The notes under the pieces: model-generated
What the model saw: only the letters and a program-made list of their open reading frames with translations
What the model was told of the DNA's origin: nothing
Database searches by the model: none
Made by a program: the position numbers and the translations under genes
Shown: piece by piece, positions 23,447 through 35,718 of the stretch
Numbering within the stretch: the first letter of the stretch is position 1
How the letters are laid out: each line of letters starts with the position of its first letter
NCBI RefSeq assembly: GCF_009905375.1
Contig: NC_133647.1
Span: 129,992,673 to 130,056,672, forward strand
From: Apium graveolens
Lineage: Eukaryota > Streptophyta > Magnoliopsida > Apiales > Apiaceae
Direction: 5' to 3'
Length of the DNA stretch: 64,000 nucleotides

Positions 23447-24161
23447 ATGTTCGAGCATGAACATGGTGAGGCACTACTAGATGTTGAAGATCAGGAGGAG
23501 CCTGAGATGGAGGAGGATGAGGAGGACCCCTCAGAGGAGTCAGAGACGGAGGTCATTGATATTTCAGATGAGGAGGACCCCTCAGAGGAGTCAGAGACAG
23601 AGGTTATTGCTATTCCAGATGAGGAGGACCCGGATGAGGTCCCAGTAGCTTGAGGAGCATGTTGGACCTATGGTAGTGTATGCTGGTACCCCATTACCCA
23701 CACTTCCGGTGGTCAGAGCCCCTACCCCTCCACCACTATCTTGGATTCCTGATGATGACAGCTCAGAGACCCATACTTCCGAGCCTAGGCAGACCGAGGA
23801 GGCACCCTCAGCGGCTCCGGATTTACCACCTCTTGACCCTGCCCACAGGCAGTCTTTGTTAGCTCATGGATATGTTCAGGATGTTCTGAGGACCCGAGTG
23901 GCTGTTGCCGAGGCCCGACTGGATGAGGCCAGGAGGGAGTTGGATGCAGAGAGGGCGGGTAGGCGTACCCGAGCTTATGAGACTAGGGCTTCTATACCCC
24001 GATCCTTGAGGAGGGAGCTTACGGGGATAGAGCTCACATCCCGAGTGAGGCTCAGATCGCTCCAGGGGGACAGGCATGGTAGGATCTCCAGGCGGCTGGC
24101 CGACTATATCTTCCGTCGTGCGATGAAAAGGGTATGGGAGCTGACCCGCTCCGGTGTGTGA
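23447..24161 (+). pseudogene. pre-gag ORF(s) of G1: acidic repeat protein plus Pro-rich/coiled-coil protein
   Basis: Two ORFs lie between the PBS and gag. The first (23447-23653, 68 aa) is very acidic, with an in-frame 51-bp (17-aa) tandem repeat EDPSEESETEVI. The second (23670-24161, 163 aa) has a Pro-rich start and a strongly charged Arg/Glu/Ala-rich second half (VRDVL-, ARLDEARRELDAERAG-type heptads) that looks like a coiled coil, followed by a basic C-terminus. The ORFs are in different frames with 16 bp between them, so they may be one protein split by a single frameshift near 23640. An additional small frame with MMRRYNNK starts at 23272. No known domain; family-specific function unknown. 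It occupies the same place as the G2 ORF at 3014-3589. Confidence 0.6.
23522..23623 (+). repeat. 51-bp tandem duplication in the pre-gag ORF
   Basis: Two units starting GAGGACCCCTCAGAGGAG at 23522 and 23573, with a partial third at 23624; the unit length keeps the reading frame. Confidence 0.85.
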
Positions 24162-24574
24162 TTCAGGATTGATGATGGAATAGTCTAGTTGTCTAGTTAG
24201 CCGAGGCCTTAGTAGGAGCCAATTTTCCGGGATAGTTGACTTGTATATAGCATCCCTTTTTCTGACTAGACAGATAGACTCTTGTGTATCACTTTTGGGA
24301 CAGATGACTGTAGCACTGTTGTACTTTTGACCAGATCAAACTATGTATTTCTCGCATTATGTATATATTTGTTTCTTTTGGTTCAGTTCATTAGTGACGG
24401 GATCACTGTTTTTATCATTATTATTACTGCACTTTATATTAGAACTTTCTTAAAATAATAGAATTGCGATATACGTTCTCCCCATTATAAGAGTTGTGCA
24501 AGGCACAATGTTGTATATGATTGTGACCTAACATTGAATTTTCCCAATAAATTTTTTTTATTATTATCAGAATC
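24162..24574 (+). other. G1 spacer between pre-gag ORF and gag
   Basis: A+T-rich leader with no coding signal, ending just before the gag ATG at 24575. Confidence 0.6.
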
Positions 24575-27500
24575 ATGCCGCCAAGAAAGATTGGAACTAG
24601 GGCGAACCCTGGATCTGAGGACCAGGGAAGCCATAACCAGGATGATAGGAACCAGGAACACAGTGAAGAGGAAGATGAGGATTATGTGGAACAGGATGAC
24701 TCCCTGTATGAAGAGGAAGAGGAAACATATGATGTTGAGGGATTTGAGATAGAGGCTGAAGAAGGAGAAACCGAGGTTGAGCAACCAGTACCAAACCCAG
24801 GCATGGATCCCGTGGGCCAGTTCATGCAACTCCTAAGGCAGAATTTGGAACGTCAACCCAACCCACCCCCTCAAGGAAATAACAATGATGTGGCAAACTC
24901 TTTCAGGGCTTTTAAGTCCCTTAAGCCCCCTGAGTTCCACGGATCAGCCGACCCAGTTGAGGCAAGGGCATGGTTAAAGGAAATGGAGAAATCCTTTGAG
25001 ATTTTGAGTACTGATGAGGCACAGAAGACTGTATTTGCTACCTACCTTCTGAAAGGAGAAGCTAACTACTGGTGGGAGGCCAAGAAAAACATGGAGACAG
25101 ATGCTATTATAACCTGGGAGAGATTTAGTCAGTTGTTTCTGGGAAAGTATTTCCCGAGGTTTATGGAAAACCAGATGGAGCTCAAGTTCTTGGAGCTAAA
25201 GCAGAATAACTTTTCTGTAGCAGAGTACGAAGCGAAATTTACTGAGTTATCAAGGTTTGTGCCGGAGTTTGTGAGCACCGAGGAAAAGAAAGCTAGGAGG
25301 TTTCAGCAGGGACTGAAACCGTGGATTCAGAATAGGGTGGCAATCCTTGAGCTTACGGACTATGCCACTCTGGTGCAAAAGGCAACGATTGTAGAAGTCG
25401 GAAGTGAACAGATGTAGAAGGAAAGAGAGAAGAAAGGAATAAAGAGGAAAAGTATGAGCATGGGTGGAGGTTCCGCAGGAAGAAGCTTCCCAACTAGATT
25501 TAATCGAGGAGCAGTGTCCCTACCAGGAAGGAACACTGGGTTTAAGCGGCCAATGAGTGTGAGCGTGAGCCAGGGCGGCCAGAAGTCAATAATGTCCTAT
25601 TCCAACCAGTCTCGACCCCCATTACCAGCCTGTAACATATGTGGAAGGAATCACACTGGGGAGTGTAAAGGAAAGCCAGTAACCTATTTTAAGTGCGGTC
25701 GGGAAGGCCACTATTCAACTAAGTGCCCATCATCAACCCCTGCCGTCATTCCAACCACCACTTGTCATCAGTGTGGACGCCCAGGTCATTGGAAGAGGGA
25801 ATGCCCAATGAACAAACCAGCAGCTTCGGGAGCAAGCAGGGCCGCTTCTAATAAGCCACCTACTGCGAGGACTTTCAACATAACAGTCCAGGATGCTATA
25901 AAAGATTCAGATGTGATAGCAGGTACCCTTTCTCTAAATTCAGTCAGTGCAAATGTTTTATTTGATTCGGGAGCAACTAAATCTTTTATATCAAAGGACT
26001 TTGCGCGTAAGTTAAGACTTAAGGCTGAACCCTTGATAGAACCCTTGCAAGTAGAAATAGCCAATCATGAAATTATTCCTGTTAACCAGATTCACCCCGC
26101 CTGTGAGATAGGCATAGGGGAGCAATCCTTTAGTGTTGATCTGATTCCTTTTAAATTAGGGGAGTTTGACGTAATTTTGGGAATGGACTGGCTATCTAGC
26201 AATGATGCTCAGATAGACTGTAAAGGGAAGAAAGTTAAGCTAAATGTCCCAGGGAAGAAATAAGTTATATTTAGAGGAAAGAGGCAGACGCATAAATTTT
26301 TGACTATGGCCCAGGCCAGAAGGATGCTACGAAAAGGATATGAGGCCTACCTAGCCTATGTGGTGGACACGTAGAAGGAGGTGCCCAACTTACAAGATAT
26401 TCCAGTAGTCAACGAATTTGAAGATGTATTCCCACAAGACCTTTCGGGATTACCACCCGATAGAGTGATTGAATTTGCTATTGAGTTGGCCCCAGGGACG
26501 GCGCCAGTTTCAAAAGCACCTTACCGGTTAGCCCCGTTAGAAATGAAGGAATTAGCTATCCAATTGCAGGAACTCTTGGATAAGGGTATGATAAGACCCA
26601 GTGTGTCTCCATGGGGAGCACCAGTTTTATTTGTTAAGAAGAAAGATGGGAGCATGAGGCTGTGCATAGACTATCGAGAGTTGAACAAGCTAACCATAAA
26701 GAACAGGTACCCATTACCTAGAATAGACGATCTGTTCGACCAGCTAAAGGATGCTGTTTATTTTTCCAAGATCGACCTGAGAACTGGATATCACCAACTA
26801 AAGATTAAACCCGAAGATATTTCCAAGGCAGCGTTCCGTACTAGGTATGGGCATTATGAGTTCTTGGTAATGTCCTTTGGATTAACCAACGCCCCAGCGG
26901 CTTTCATGGATTTAATGAATAGAATATTGAAGAAGTACTTGGACAAATGTGTGATAGTTTTTATCGATGATATTTTGATCTACTCAAGGACTGAGACAGA
27001 ACATGCAGAACATTTGAGGATAGCTCTAGGAATACTCAGAGAGGAACAGTTATATGCCAAATTCTCGAAGTGTGAATTCTGGTGGAATGAAGTACAGTTT
27101 TTAGGACATGTGATCAATAAAGAAGGAGTATTGGTCGACCCCACCAAGATAGAGGCGGTCTCAAATTGGGAAAGGCCAACCACACCCACAGAGGTAAGGA
27201 GTTTCATAGGATTGGCCGGCTACTATCGTAGATTTGTACAGGACTTTGTGAAGATTGCAGCCCCTTTGACACGACTTACTCGTAAGACAGAGAAGTTTGA
27301 ATGGACGGAGAAATGCGAGAACAGTTTTCAGGAATTAAAGAAAAGGTTGATAATGGCTCCGGTATTGGCATTACCGGACGGAAAAGGAGATTTTGTGATA
27401 TATAGTGACACGTCGCACAAAGGACTAGGGTGTGTGCTTATGCAGCACGGTAAAGTGATTGCGTATGCGTCGAGACAACTGAAGGAATATGAGGTTAGAT

Positions 27501-29284
27501 ATCCTACTCATGACCTTGAGCTCGCGGCAATAGTATTTGCCTTAAAAATTTAGAGGCACTACTTGTATGGAGAGAAGTGCGAGATTTTCACAGACCATAA
27601 GAGCCTCAAGTACATATTTACGCAGAAAGAGCTCAACATGCGCCAGAGGAGATGGTTAGAACTAATCAAGGACTATGATTGTGAGATTCTCTATCATCCA
27701 GGGAAAGCCAATGTGGTGGCTGATGCCCTTAGTAGAAAGGAAAGACTCAGAATGATAACGACTTCGGAAGAATTGATAAGGGATTTTGAAAAAATGGAAA
27801 TAGAAGTAAAGGTAACCGGAACCGGAACTGAAAAGCTTTTTGAGATCTCAATGCAGCCAGAGTTATTGGAAAAGATCAGATTGTGCCAGGAGAAAATAAT
27901 GAATGAAGGCAGAGAGTCAATGACTGGAGAGGAGATCCATACTGAGAAAGATGATAAAGGGATAATGAGGTACTCCTACCGGATTTGGGTTCCGAATGTT
28001 CAAGAGCTCAAAGATGAGATATTGGATGAAAGCCATAGTTCAAGGTATTCCATTCACCCGGGAAGTACCAAGATGTATTGGGATTTGAAGGAGTATTACT
28101 GGTGGCCCAACATGAAGAGGGACGTAGCAGAATGGGTAAATAAATGTTTGACTTGCCAAAGGGTAAAAGCAGAGCACCAGAGACCCAGTGGACTCTTACG
28201 ACCCCTGGAGATTCCCGAATGGAAATGGGAACAGATAGCGATGGATTTTGTTGTAGGCTTGCAAAGGACGAAAGCCTATCACGGCGCCATATGGGTAATT
28301 ATAGACCGACTGACAAAGTCAGCTCATTTCATTCCTATCAATGAGAGATACACAGTCGATAGACTGGTGGACATTTACCTTAAGGAAATAGTGACGCGAC
28401 ATGGAGTCCCAGCGTCCATTGTCTCAGACCGAGACCCCAGGTTCAACTCCAGATTTTGGAGGAGCTTTCAGGAATGTGCGGGGACCAAGTTAAATATGAG
28501 TACCGCGTATCATCCCCAGACGGATGGGCAGAGTGAAAGGACCATCCAGACACTAGAGGATATGTTGAGAGTCTGTGCAATAGACTTTAAAGAGAGTTGG
28601 GATGATCACTTGCCGTTGATCGAGTTTTCTTATAACAATAGCTTTCATACTAGCATCGGAATGCCGCCTTATGAGGCCCTGTACGGAAGAAGGTGTCGAT
28701 CTCCCTTATACTGGGATGAAGTAGGAGAGCGAAAGATGCTCGGACCCGAAATGGTCCAAAGGACCAAAGATATAGTGGATCTTATCAGAGGGCGACTTGT
28801 AGCAGCCTAAAACAGACAGAAGAAATATGCAGACCTAGCCCGAAAGGATAAGGAATATGAAGTAGGGGACTTAGTAGTGCTAAAGGTATCCCCTTGGAAG
28901 GGATTAATGAGGTTCGGAAAGAAAGGAAAACTAAGCCCAAGATACATTGGACCTTTTGAGATATTAAGACGGATTGGAAAGTTAGTTTACGAGCTAGCCC
29001 TACCCCCTAATTTGCAACAAGTTCATAATGTGTTCCATGTGTCAATGCTAAGGAAGTATCATCGGGATGCCAGACACATAGTGGAGTACGAGCAGGTGGA
29101 TATGCAGCCAGATCTAACTTACATGGAGAAACCAGTAAGGATTATAGATAAGAAGGAGCAGGTGCTTCGGAACAAAGTGATCAAGCTAGTCAGAGTACTA
29201 TGGCAGAATCATAATGTGGAAGAATCAACTTGGGAACTAGAGAGCACAATGCTAGAAAAGTACCCCCATTTGTTTTCTGTTTGA
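24575..29284 (+). pseudogene. gag-pol of chromovirus G1, single frame with five in-frame stops
   Basis: One frame runs from ATG 24575 to TGA 29282-29284 (1570 codons) with no frameshift but stops at 25415 (TAG), 26261 (TAA), 26372 (TAG), 27551 (TAG) and 28808 (TAA). Domains in order: acidic N-terminus; gag/capsid region about 24880-25400; zinc knuckles 25630-25820 (CNICGRNHTGEC; a second with its first Cys replaced by Tyr, YFKCGREGHYSTKC; CHQCGRPGHWKREC); protease with DSGAT at 25964; RT with FIDD at 26960-26971; RNase H (YSDTSHKG near 27400); integrase with an HHCC finger near 28030-28165 and catalytic Asp 28244, Asp 28427, Glu 28535; chromodomain about 29120-29275 with VLWQNHNVEESTWELE. The pol domains are complete and in chromovirus order. 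The stops all fit C-to-T or G-to-A changes. Confidence 0.95.
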
Positions 29285-29304
29285 TTCCGGGACGGAATCC
29301 TTTT

Positions 29305-29317
29305 AAGGAGGGGAGAC
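29305..29317 (+). promoter_or_regulatory. polypurine tract of G1
   Basis: AAGGAGGGGAGAC directly precedes the 3' LTR; it would prime plus-strand DNA synthesis. Confidence 0.85.
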
Positions 29318-32300
29318 TGTAATAACCCCCAAAATTTTTAACCTTTTGTAACCCTTGTGAATAGTGTTTTAGCTGAATGAGAAAACTTTTCACGCCACAC
29401 TATGTAGGGGTTCTGTTATGGATATTCTGGGATATTATTAGTACTCTATGTGGTATATAAGTGTATATAAAGATCGTCAGAATCCAATTTCCGAACACTT
29501 GGTTTTTCCCGGAAATCCACTAGATACGGAGAGAATTGAGTATAAGGTAACAAGACAAAAAGGATTTAAATTAAAGGATTATAATAGAGGATCATAAAAA
29601 GGAATATAATGTATTGAGAAAGGTTAAGGGAACCTAAGTAATAAGATCCCGGGTATGATCCTTCAAACGATAAACGAAAACGAAAGTTAAGCGAACCGTA
29701 TAACAGATCAGCGGTCATTCGGCAAACGATTAGGAAGTTAAGCAAAGGGATTAGAGGGAGTGATGTCACCCAACCAATGAGAGGAGGACAAAGAGGGAAA
29801 GATGACATCATAACAAGACATAGGCATGACATGGGAAGGAATGAGGTGTGGTGGCTTTTTAACCACACAAATTCAAGGGCAACAAGTTAATTGACTAAAT
29901 CAAACACAAAAACAGGACAACCAAGCCAAGCAAAATCATTTTTCATCAAAATCAAAAAGAACCAAGGCTTTATTCTTGAGAGCTCTCGGCTTTTTACTAT
30001 TCAAAAGGCAAGGAAATTCAAAAATCAAAGATCCAAGCTTCCTAAATTGGTGAGTTAATTCCCTAATCATCTTCATGCTTAGTTAGGGCTATATCATGAG
30101 TTTAAGCCATCAATTCCTTCTCCATCTTCTTCATTTAATCAAAGAAGAAGACTATGAATAGTGTTTTCAAGTTTTTAACTTGAAATTTTTCTTGTTTTCC
30201 TTGAAGATCCAAGCATTCCTAAGACTTCTCAAAGCTTCTTAAGGCTTCCTAGCTCCTCCCACCACTTCAAGGAAGGTATATCATCTCCAAACCCTAGATT
30301 CCTATGTATTATAAGATGATTTTGATTAGTAGGGTGATTTTGTAGCTTGATGTTGTGATTTAGAGTTTTGGATTTGAAATGGTATTGAATTGGAATGGTA
30401 AATGTTGTTTTGATTAAAAGAACTTAAGAATGGTTAAAGTTAAGCTTAGGCATAAGTATGAATGTTAAAATTGAATTGGTTGGGGTTGTTATGATGTGAT
30501 AAGGATGGATGTTGGTTGTATGTTGGATTTGAGGTTGAATTGGGTTGGTTTTGAATGGTTTTAAATTGGGAAATCGCGTAAACATAGCCGTCGTAACGTC
30601 CGATTTTCTTTAGACTGTTTTTGTGCATAACATTAGGACCCGAGAACCCCCTGCTAGATTATGACCATTGCCATGTTTAGATAGCTCATGTTACGAGCTT
30701 CGTTTTGATATATAGTTCGTTCGATTCCGATGCACGGTTTAGGAGAAACGACCGTTTCAAGTAATGGCATTTCGCGAACGAAACTTTTCCCCTCGCCTTA
30801 CTTTGAAACATAGGTTAAAGACAAAAAAGGGTTAATTAATGTATGAAACATTTATGGTAAGTGTGTTAGGCAGTTGGTAAGACACTCCCGAAGGAATCGT
30901 CTTAAAACTCGTAAAGGTTAAATTATTAAAAATGATGGAGCCGAGGGTACTCGAGTGACTTAAGCGAGTCAGTAAGCGCAAAACAAGCGTTAGAGTCTAA
31001 GTTAGTTAAAGTATAGATTTACGAGTGACTTTGGTTTAATTCCAACTTGCTTGTTGTTTATAGGTTACCAGACTCGTCCCGAGCCTTTTATCACCCCAAG
31101 TCGCTCAGGCAAGTTTTCTACCCGTTATAACTGTTGTGGTGATGAGTATATGTATTTGCATTATCTTGCGATAGATGCATGTTGGTTAATTAGCAAACGT
31201 TGTTATATTGAAGCATGCTGCTATGGTATATATATATGCATGCCTGTTTCGTATTCTTTCCATATATATCTGTTGATTCAGTTGATAATACCTATGCTAG
31301 AGGATAACGGTAATTTGCATATACCCTTAGTACAGGGACTCAAAGGTGAAAATATTTTCTAAAACCGGGAGTCGAGGATCCCGAGTAGATTTTGTATATA
31401 TGGATATAAATATATATATATATATACTTATATATATATATATGGTCATAGTTTTCAAATCTATTAATCGAATAAGGTTTATTCGGTAACTTTAACTTTA
31501 TTTTATTATTGAATATTATTTCGAATATTATTCGAAGACGTATGACTCCTTTATATTAAATGAATATTATTTTGAATATTCAATCGAGGGCTTACGACTC
31601 TTTTATATTATTTATTGAATATTATTTGAATATTCATTCGAGGGCTTATGGCTCAGTTTATATTATTTAATGAATATTATTTGAATATTCATTTGAGGAT
31701 CTATGACTCCGATTATTTGCTGAGATATATTCTTTACTTTATTAAAGAATAAGGTGTAAATAATCAAACTTATTTTCGATTATTCAAATAAAGATAGTAC
31801 TTTCATATAAGTATATCTTTGGTTATTTAATACTCGTTTCAAGTATAAGTTTTAATACTTCTACTTCAATTATTTTTATAAAGATTATTCTTTATGGGAA
31901 TATTATTTAAATAATAATATTCAGTCATTTTCTAAATATTCTGGGGACTGATTTACTTCATTAAATCAGCTTTACTCCAAACACTCTATAAAGTGTTTTC
32001 GAGTCTTCAAAATGATTTTTAAAAGTTAGCGCGGATCCCAAAACTCATTTTTATATTTAAGATCTTCGTTTTTAAGGGGATTTAAATACTCGCTCAAAAC
32101 CTGAGGGATCCGGCTCTGTGGTGTATTTTATATTCGCAACACGGTTGCAGTTTTGGTAAATGAATTGATTATTTACCCAACGTTCGGGAAGTAAGTCCAT
32201 CTATTGAGTCGGCATAAGCAACATGGGCTCAGTGGGCGTCCATGATAGTGTAAGTGGCTCAGTGGGAGTCCATCAAATGCATAAGTGGCTGAGTGGCAGT

Positions 32301-33288
32301 CCAGCATAAGGTCCTATTACGACCAGGGTGATGACCAGTGGGGAATTCGTCCATCTACTAGTAGAAAAGGTTACTTATTGGTATCTTTGCCTGATCAGCA
32401 AGATATCTGGTTTATGCCAAATTCTTTTCCTTTCCAAATTTATTGGATATTGCAATTCTGTTCATACTTTACATGACAGAGGTTTTCAGGAAATTGTATA
32501 AAGAAGATGTATATGTGGATATATATATATATATATATATCAGAACTTAATGAAGTATATCATGACTTCATTTCCTTTAATAAAATTTCAAAGATTTAAT
32601 CTATTCAAATCTTGTCTTGTAGTCTCATCTATGTGATGAACTGTTGAAAACTCTTTATACTTTGAACAGTGGTAGTTCAAGTAGCTTTATAAATGATATA
32701 AGTGTAGTGAAGTATTTGGTAACTTCATCCCTTGTTTTTACTTATATCTAGTAAGTAATTATCTTACACTTGATAAAAGATTTTAGTAAGTATCCATTTA
32801 GATACTTATATTATTGTTATCACTATGTATTATCTTGCGAGCTGTAAGGCTCACTCTTGCTTTATTTCTTCATCACACAACAACAGTTAGGAAAGTTGGC
32901 CAGACTCCAGCAGACCTAGCGCAAGCGCGTGGGAAGCGTCCCGCGTCTTCCCGATGATGTTATAGCTGCTATAGCTGCAGAGGTAGATCTATTGTAGATC
33001 AGACCATCTACTTTTGAGAATCAATTATGTATAATTATAACTTGTGGTAGATAATGGCAATTAACTGTAAATTTATCAAGTAATCGTTTTAGGTTGTAAT
33101 AACTTTTCAATTGTGGATTCAAAGACTTGTACTTATTTCAATTTCATCTCTGAGACTATAACGGGTTGTGGTGTGTGTTAGTGTGGGGTCACAGCATAAG
33201 GTTATTATTATTAATTAAGTGAAGTGATATTGTGGAAAGAAAGACCGTGACGACCCGGATCCCCGACCCCGGATCTGGGGGTGTTACA
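29318..33288 (+). repeat. 3' LTR of G1, 3971 bp
   Basis: Same ends as the 5' LTR and the same internal repeats. It is 22 bp longer, from small indels in TA runs and in the ~60-bp repeats. Confidence 0.95.
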
Positions 33289-33293
33289 AAAGA
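33289..33293. repeat. target duplication AAAGA, right of G1
   Basis: Pairs with 19281-19285. Confidence 0.95.
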
Positions 33294-35718
33294 CAACAAT
33301 CAGAACTGGAAGGTGAAAATGCACCTGCATCTCCTCTCTCAAGATGAAGAATATATGGATTATATTGACAAAGGCCCTTATATTCCTATGAGAGCTGCTA
33401 CAGGAAATGAGCCATCTATCCCAAAGCCTAGAGCAGATGGTCAAATCCCGATATTGAGCAAGTTCATAAGGACAAAAAGGCCATGAACCTTTTCTTTAAT
33501 GGTGTTGATGGTGACATGTTTTACAACATCGTCAATTACAAAACTGCTAAGGATATATAGGATATAATTCAAGTGATATGTGATGGAACTGAGCAAGTAA
33601 GGGAAAACAAGATGCAACTTTTGATTCAAAATTCAAATGTTTTAAAGGTGGCTTGAGTGGTCATTTGAGTCTGTGGATTATAAGAAAAAATACTCTGAGC
33701 TTCTCAAACTGAAGGAAAGGGCTTTTCTAACTCAGGAAAATGAATGGGTTGATGATGGATTGGATGGGTATGAGGATAAAAGCTATGTAAATCTAGAACT
33801 TATGGACAAATAATATGAAACAAAGGTCGGTTCATCTAGTAATCAGGTAATCATCACTAATCTAGCACATTTATCTATAGCTGAGTGTAATGATGCTATA
33901 AATGACAGGTCTACAGAATTATATCATTTGCGTGTTACACTCAAATCACTCACTAAAGAAAACACTAAGATTAAAGAGAATAATTTTTTTTTGAGTGAAA
34001 AAAATATTATGTCAGAAACTCAATTTGTTGAGTTTGTGTAACTGAAAATGGAGTGTAAGATTGCAAAAGATGAATAGACTGAATCTTTAAAGAAAGAGGA
34101 GATTTTAAGAAAGCAACTTAAATGTGCACAAGAGGTAATTAAGGCTTGGAAATCATCTAGAGATGTCCATACTCAAATTACCAAAGTTCAAGGTATAGAG
34201 TCTTTCTGTAAGAAGCCTGGAAAAAGAACAAGGAAAAACTGGATTCTAATTTGGTAGAAGGACATTCAACGGATGTGGATTCAACTGATAATGAAGATTA
34301 TCAATTGAATGATGAAAAGATTCATCTGTCAAAAGACAAAGAACCACATCCATCGAGTGAAAGAAAGCCAAGTTAGCAAAGCCAATCTAGCTAAGTTAAA
34401 TGAGAAATATGGATCAGTTTTAAAGAACTTTATAACATTAGAAACAATTCAAGTCAAGGGACACACGAGAGTTAATGTAGGACATCTGTCAATCAAGCAA
34501 CTGAATGATAGATTGGAGAAAATTGAGGTTAAAGAAGAATCTAAAATGAAAAACAATAGGAATGGGAAAGTATGAATTAATAAATATAACAACTACACAC
34601 TTGATAATTATGCACCTAGAAAAATCTGTGTGAAATGTAATAGTGTTAATCATTTATCTGTTAATTGCAAACTTTTTATGTCTATACCCATGTCTGCACC
34701 TCCATCATTTCCTAACATGCCCACAAGGGCTGTGAATGTTATGCCTGCACATAATTTGAATACACAATTTTCTAATATGCCATTTACATAAAATACTTAC
34801 TATGCTGCATTTAGTATACCTCAAATGCCATTTAGCATGCCTTACTGGAATAACATGTTTGCACAAAATATGCCTTTCGATGTTAACCAACCTGTGCATG
34901 ATACTTCTGATATGATGAATGGTTTCAAAGCTCTACTCAAATGACCAAAGTTGAATCTCAATCACTTAAGTCAAATGAGGAAAAGCCTAAGAAACCTTAC
35001 AAAAAGGCTAATAAAGTATAACTTAAGGAAACTTGGGTACCAAAATCAACTTGATTTGATTTTGTTGTGTGCCGGGAAATAGAACGAATCTTTGATATCT
35101 AGATAGTGGGTGCTCAAGGCACATGACTAGAGATTCTACCCTGCTCACTGAGTTCAAGGAGAGAGTTGGCCCAAGTATCACTTTTGGAGATGACAACAAG
35201 GGTTATACTATGGGATATGGCTTGATTTATAAAGACAATATCATCAGTGAGAAAGTTTTCCTAGTGCAACTCAGTAACATTCAACTATGAAGCCTGTGTT
35301 GTGATCAACAAAAAAAGTAACAAAGTGGTTCTCACTGGAGTGAGAAAAGAAAATATGTATCTAGCTGACTTCAACTCATCAAATACAGAATCTGTCACTT
35401 GTCTTTTCAGCATGGCAATTTAAGATGAAAGTTGGTTATGGCACAAGAAGCTGTCCCATCTTAACTTCAAGACTATGAATGAACTAGTCATGAAAGATTT
35501 GGTAAGAGGCATTTCTCAAGTGGAATTCTCTAAGGATGGTTTGTGTGATGTCTGCCAGAAATGAAAGCAAATCAAGGCATTATTCAAAATGAAGCTTGAA
35601 TCAACAATTGAATAACCCTTACAATTACTGCGCATGGATTTATTTGGACTAGTCAATGTGTCGTCCATCTCAAAGAAAAAATATTTTCTTGTAATTATGG
35701 ATGATTTCTCAAAATTTT
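33289..35718 (+). pseudogene. SIRE-like C2 gag-pol remainder (gag, zinc knuckle, protease, integrase start)
   Basis: Continues the gag frame from 19285: NWKVKMHLHLLSQDEEYMDY and IPMRAATGNEPSIPKPRA are SIRE-type gag words. A frameshift near 33440 moves the frame (KAMNLFFNGVDGDMF), and many stops follow. A knuckle CVKCNSVNHLSVNC is at 34627-34668; the protease motif LDSGCSRHMTRDS is near 35100-35140; GAG-pre-integrase words (LWHKKLSHLNF) lie near 35435; the integrase start (MDLFGLVN, YFLVIMDDFS) near 35632-35712. The sequence stops there and turns into unrelated gypsy-like DNA. Between 34300 and 34575 a short ORF of 88 codons is a piece of the gag frame. Dead element; lineage call is from motif resemblance. 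Confidence 0.75.

Larger units (their letters stand above)
19286..33288 (+). mobile_element. complete Tekay/Del-like chromovirus (Ty3/gypsy) G1, 14003 bp
   Basis: All structural parts are present: 5' LTR 19286-23234, PBS 23239-23251, pre-gag ORFs 23447-24161, gag-pol frame 24575-29284 with a C-terminal chromodomain, PPT 29305-29317, 3' LTR 29318-33288 and target duplication AAAGA. Long LTRs, the tRNA-iMet primer, pol order RT-RNase H-integrase and a chromodomain after integrase point to the Tekay (Del) clade of plant chromoviruses; the clade is my inference from layout and motifs. The LTRs differ by only about 1-2% by eye, mostly transitions, so the insertion is recent. Five nonsense changes in gag-pol make this copy non-autonomous, although it may still be mobilised in trans. 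Confidence 0.93.
18321..35718 (+). mobile_element. SIRE/Maximus-like Ty1/copia element C2, truncated, split by G1
   Basis: LTR (about 18321-19178), initiator-tRNA-type PBS (19181-19192), gag start at 19239, then G1 inserted at codon 15-16 of gag; gag continues at 33289 and is followed by a zinc knuckle (34627-34668), protease (about 35102) and GAG-pre-integrase/integrase start (about 35430-35718). There the element ends abruptly in gypsy-like sequence (G3); RT, RNase H and the 3' LTR are missing. The coding parts hold many stops and frameshifts. Confidence 0.75.
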
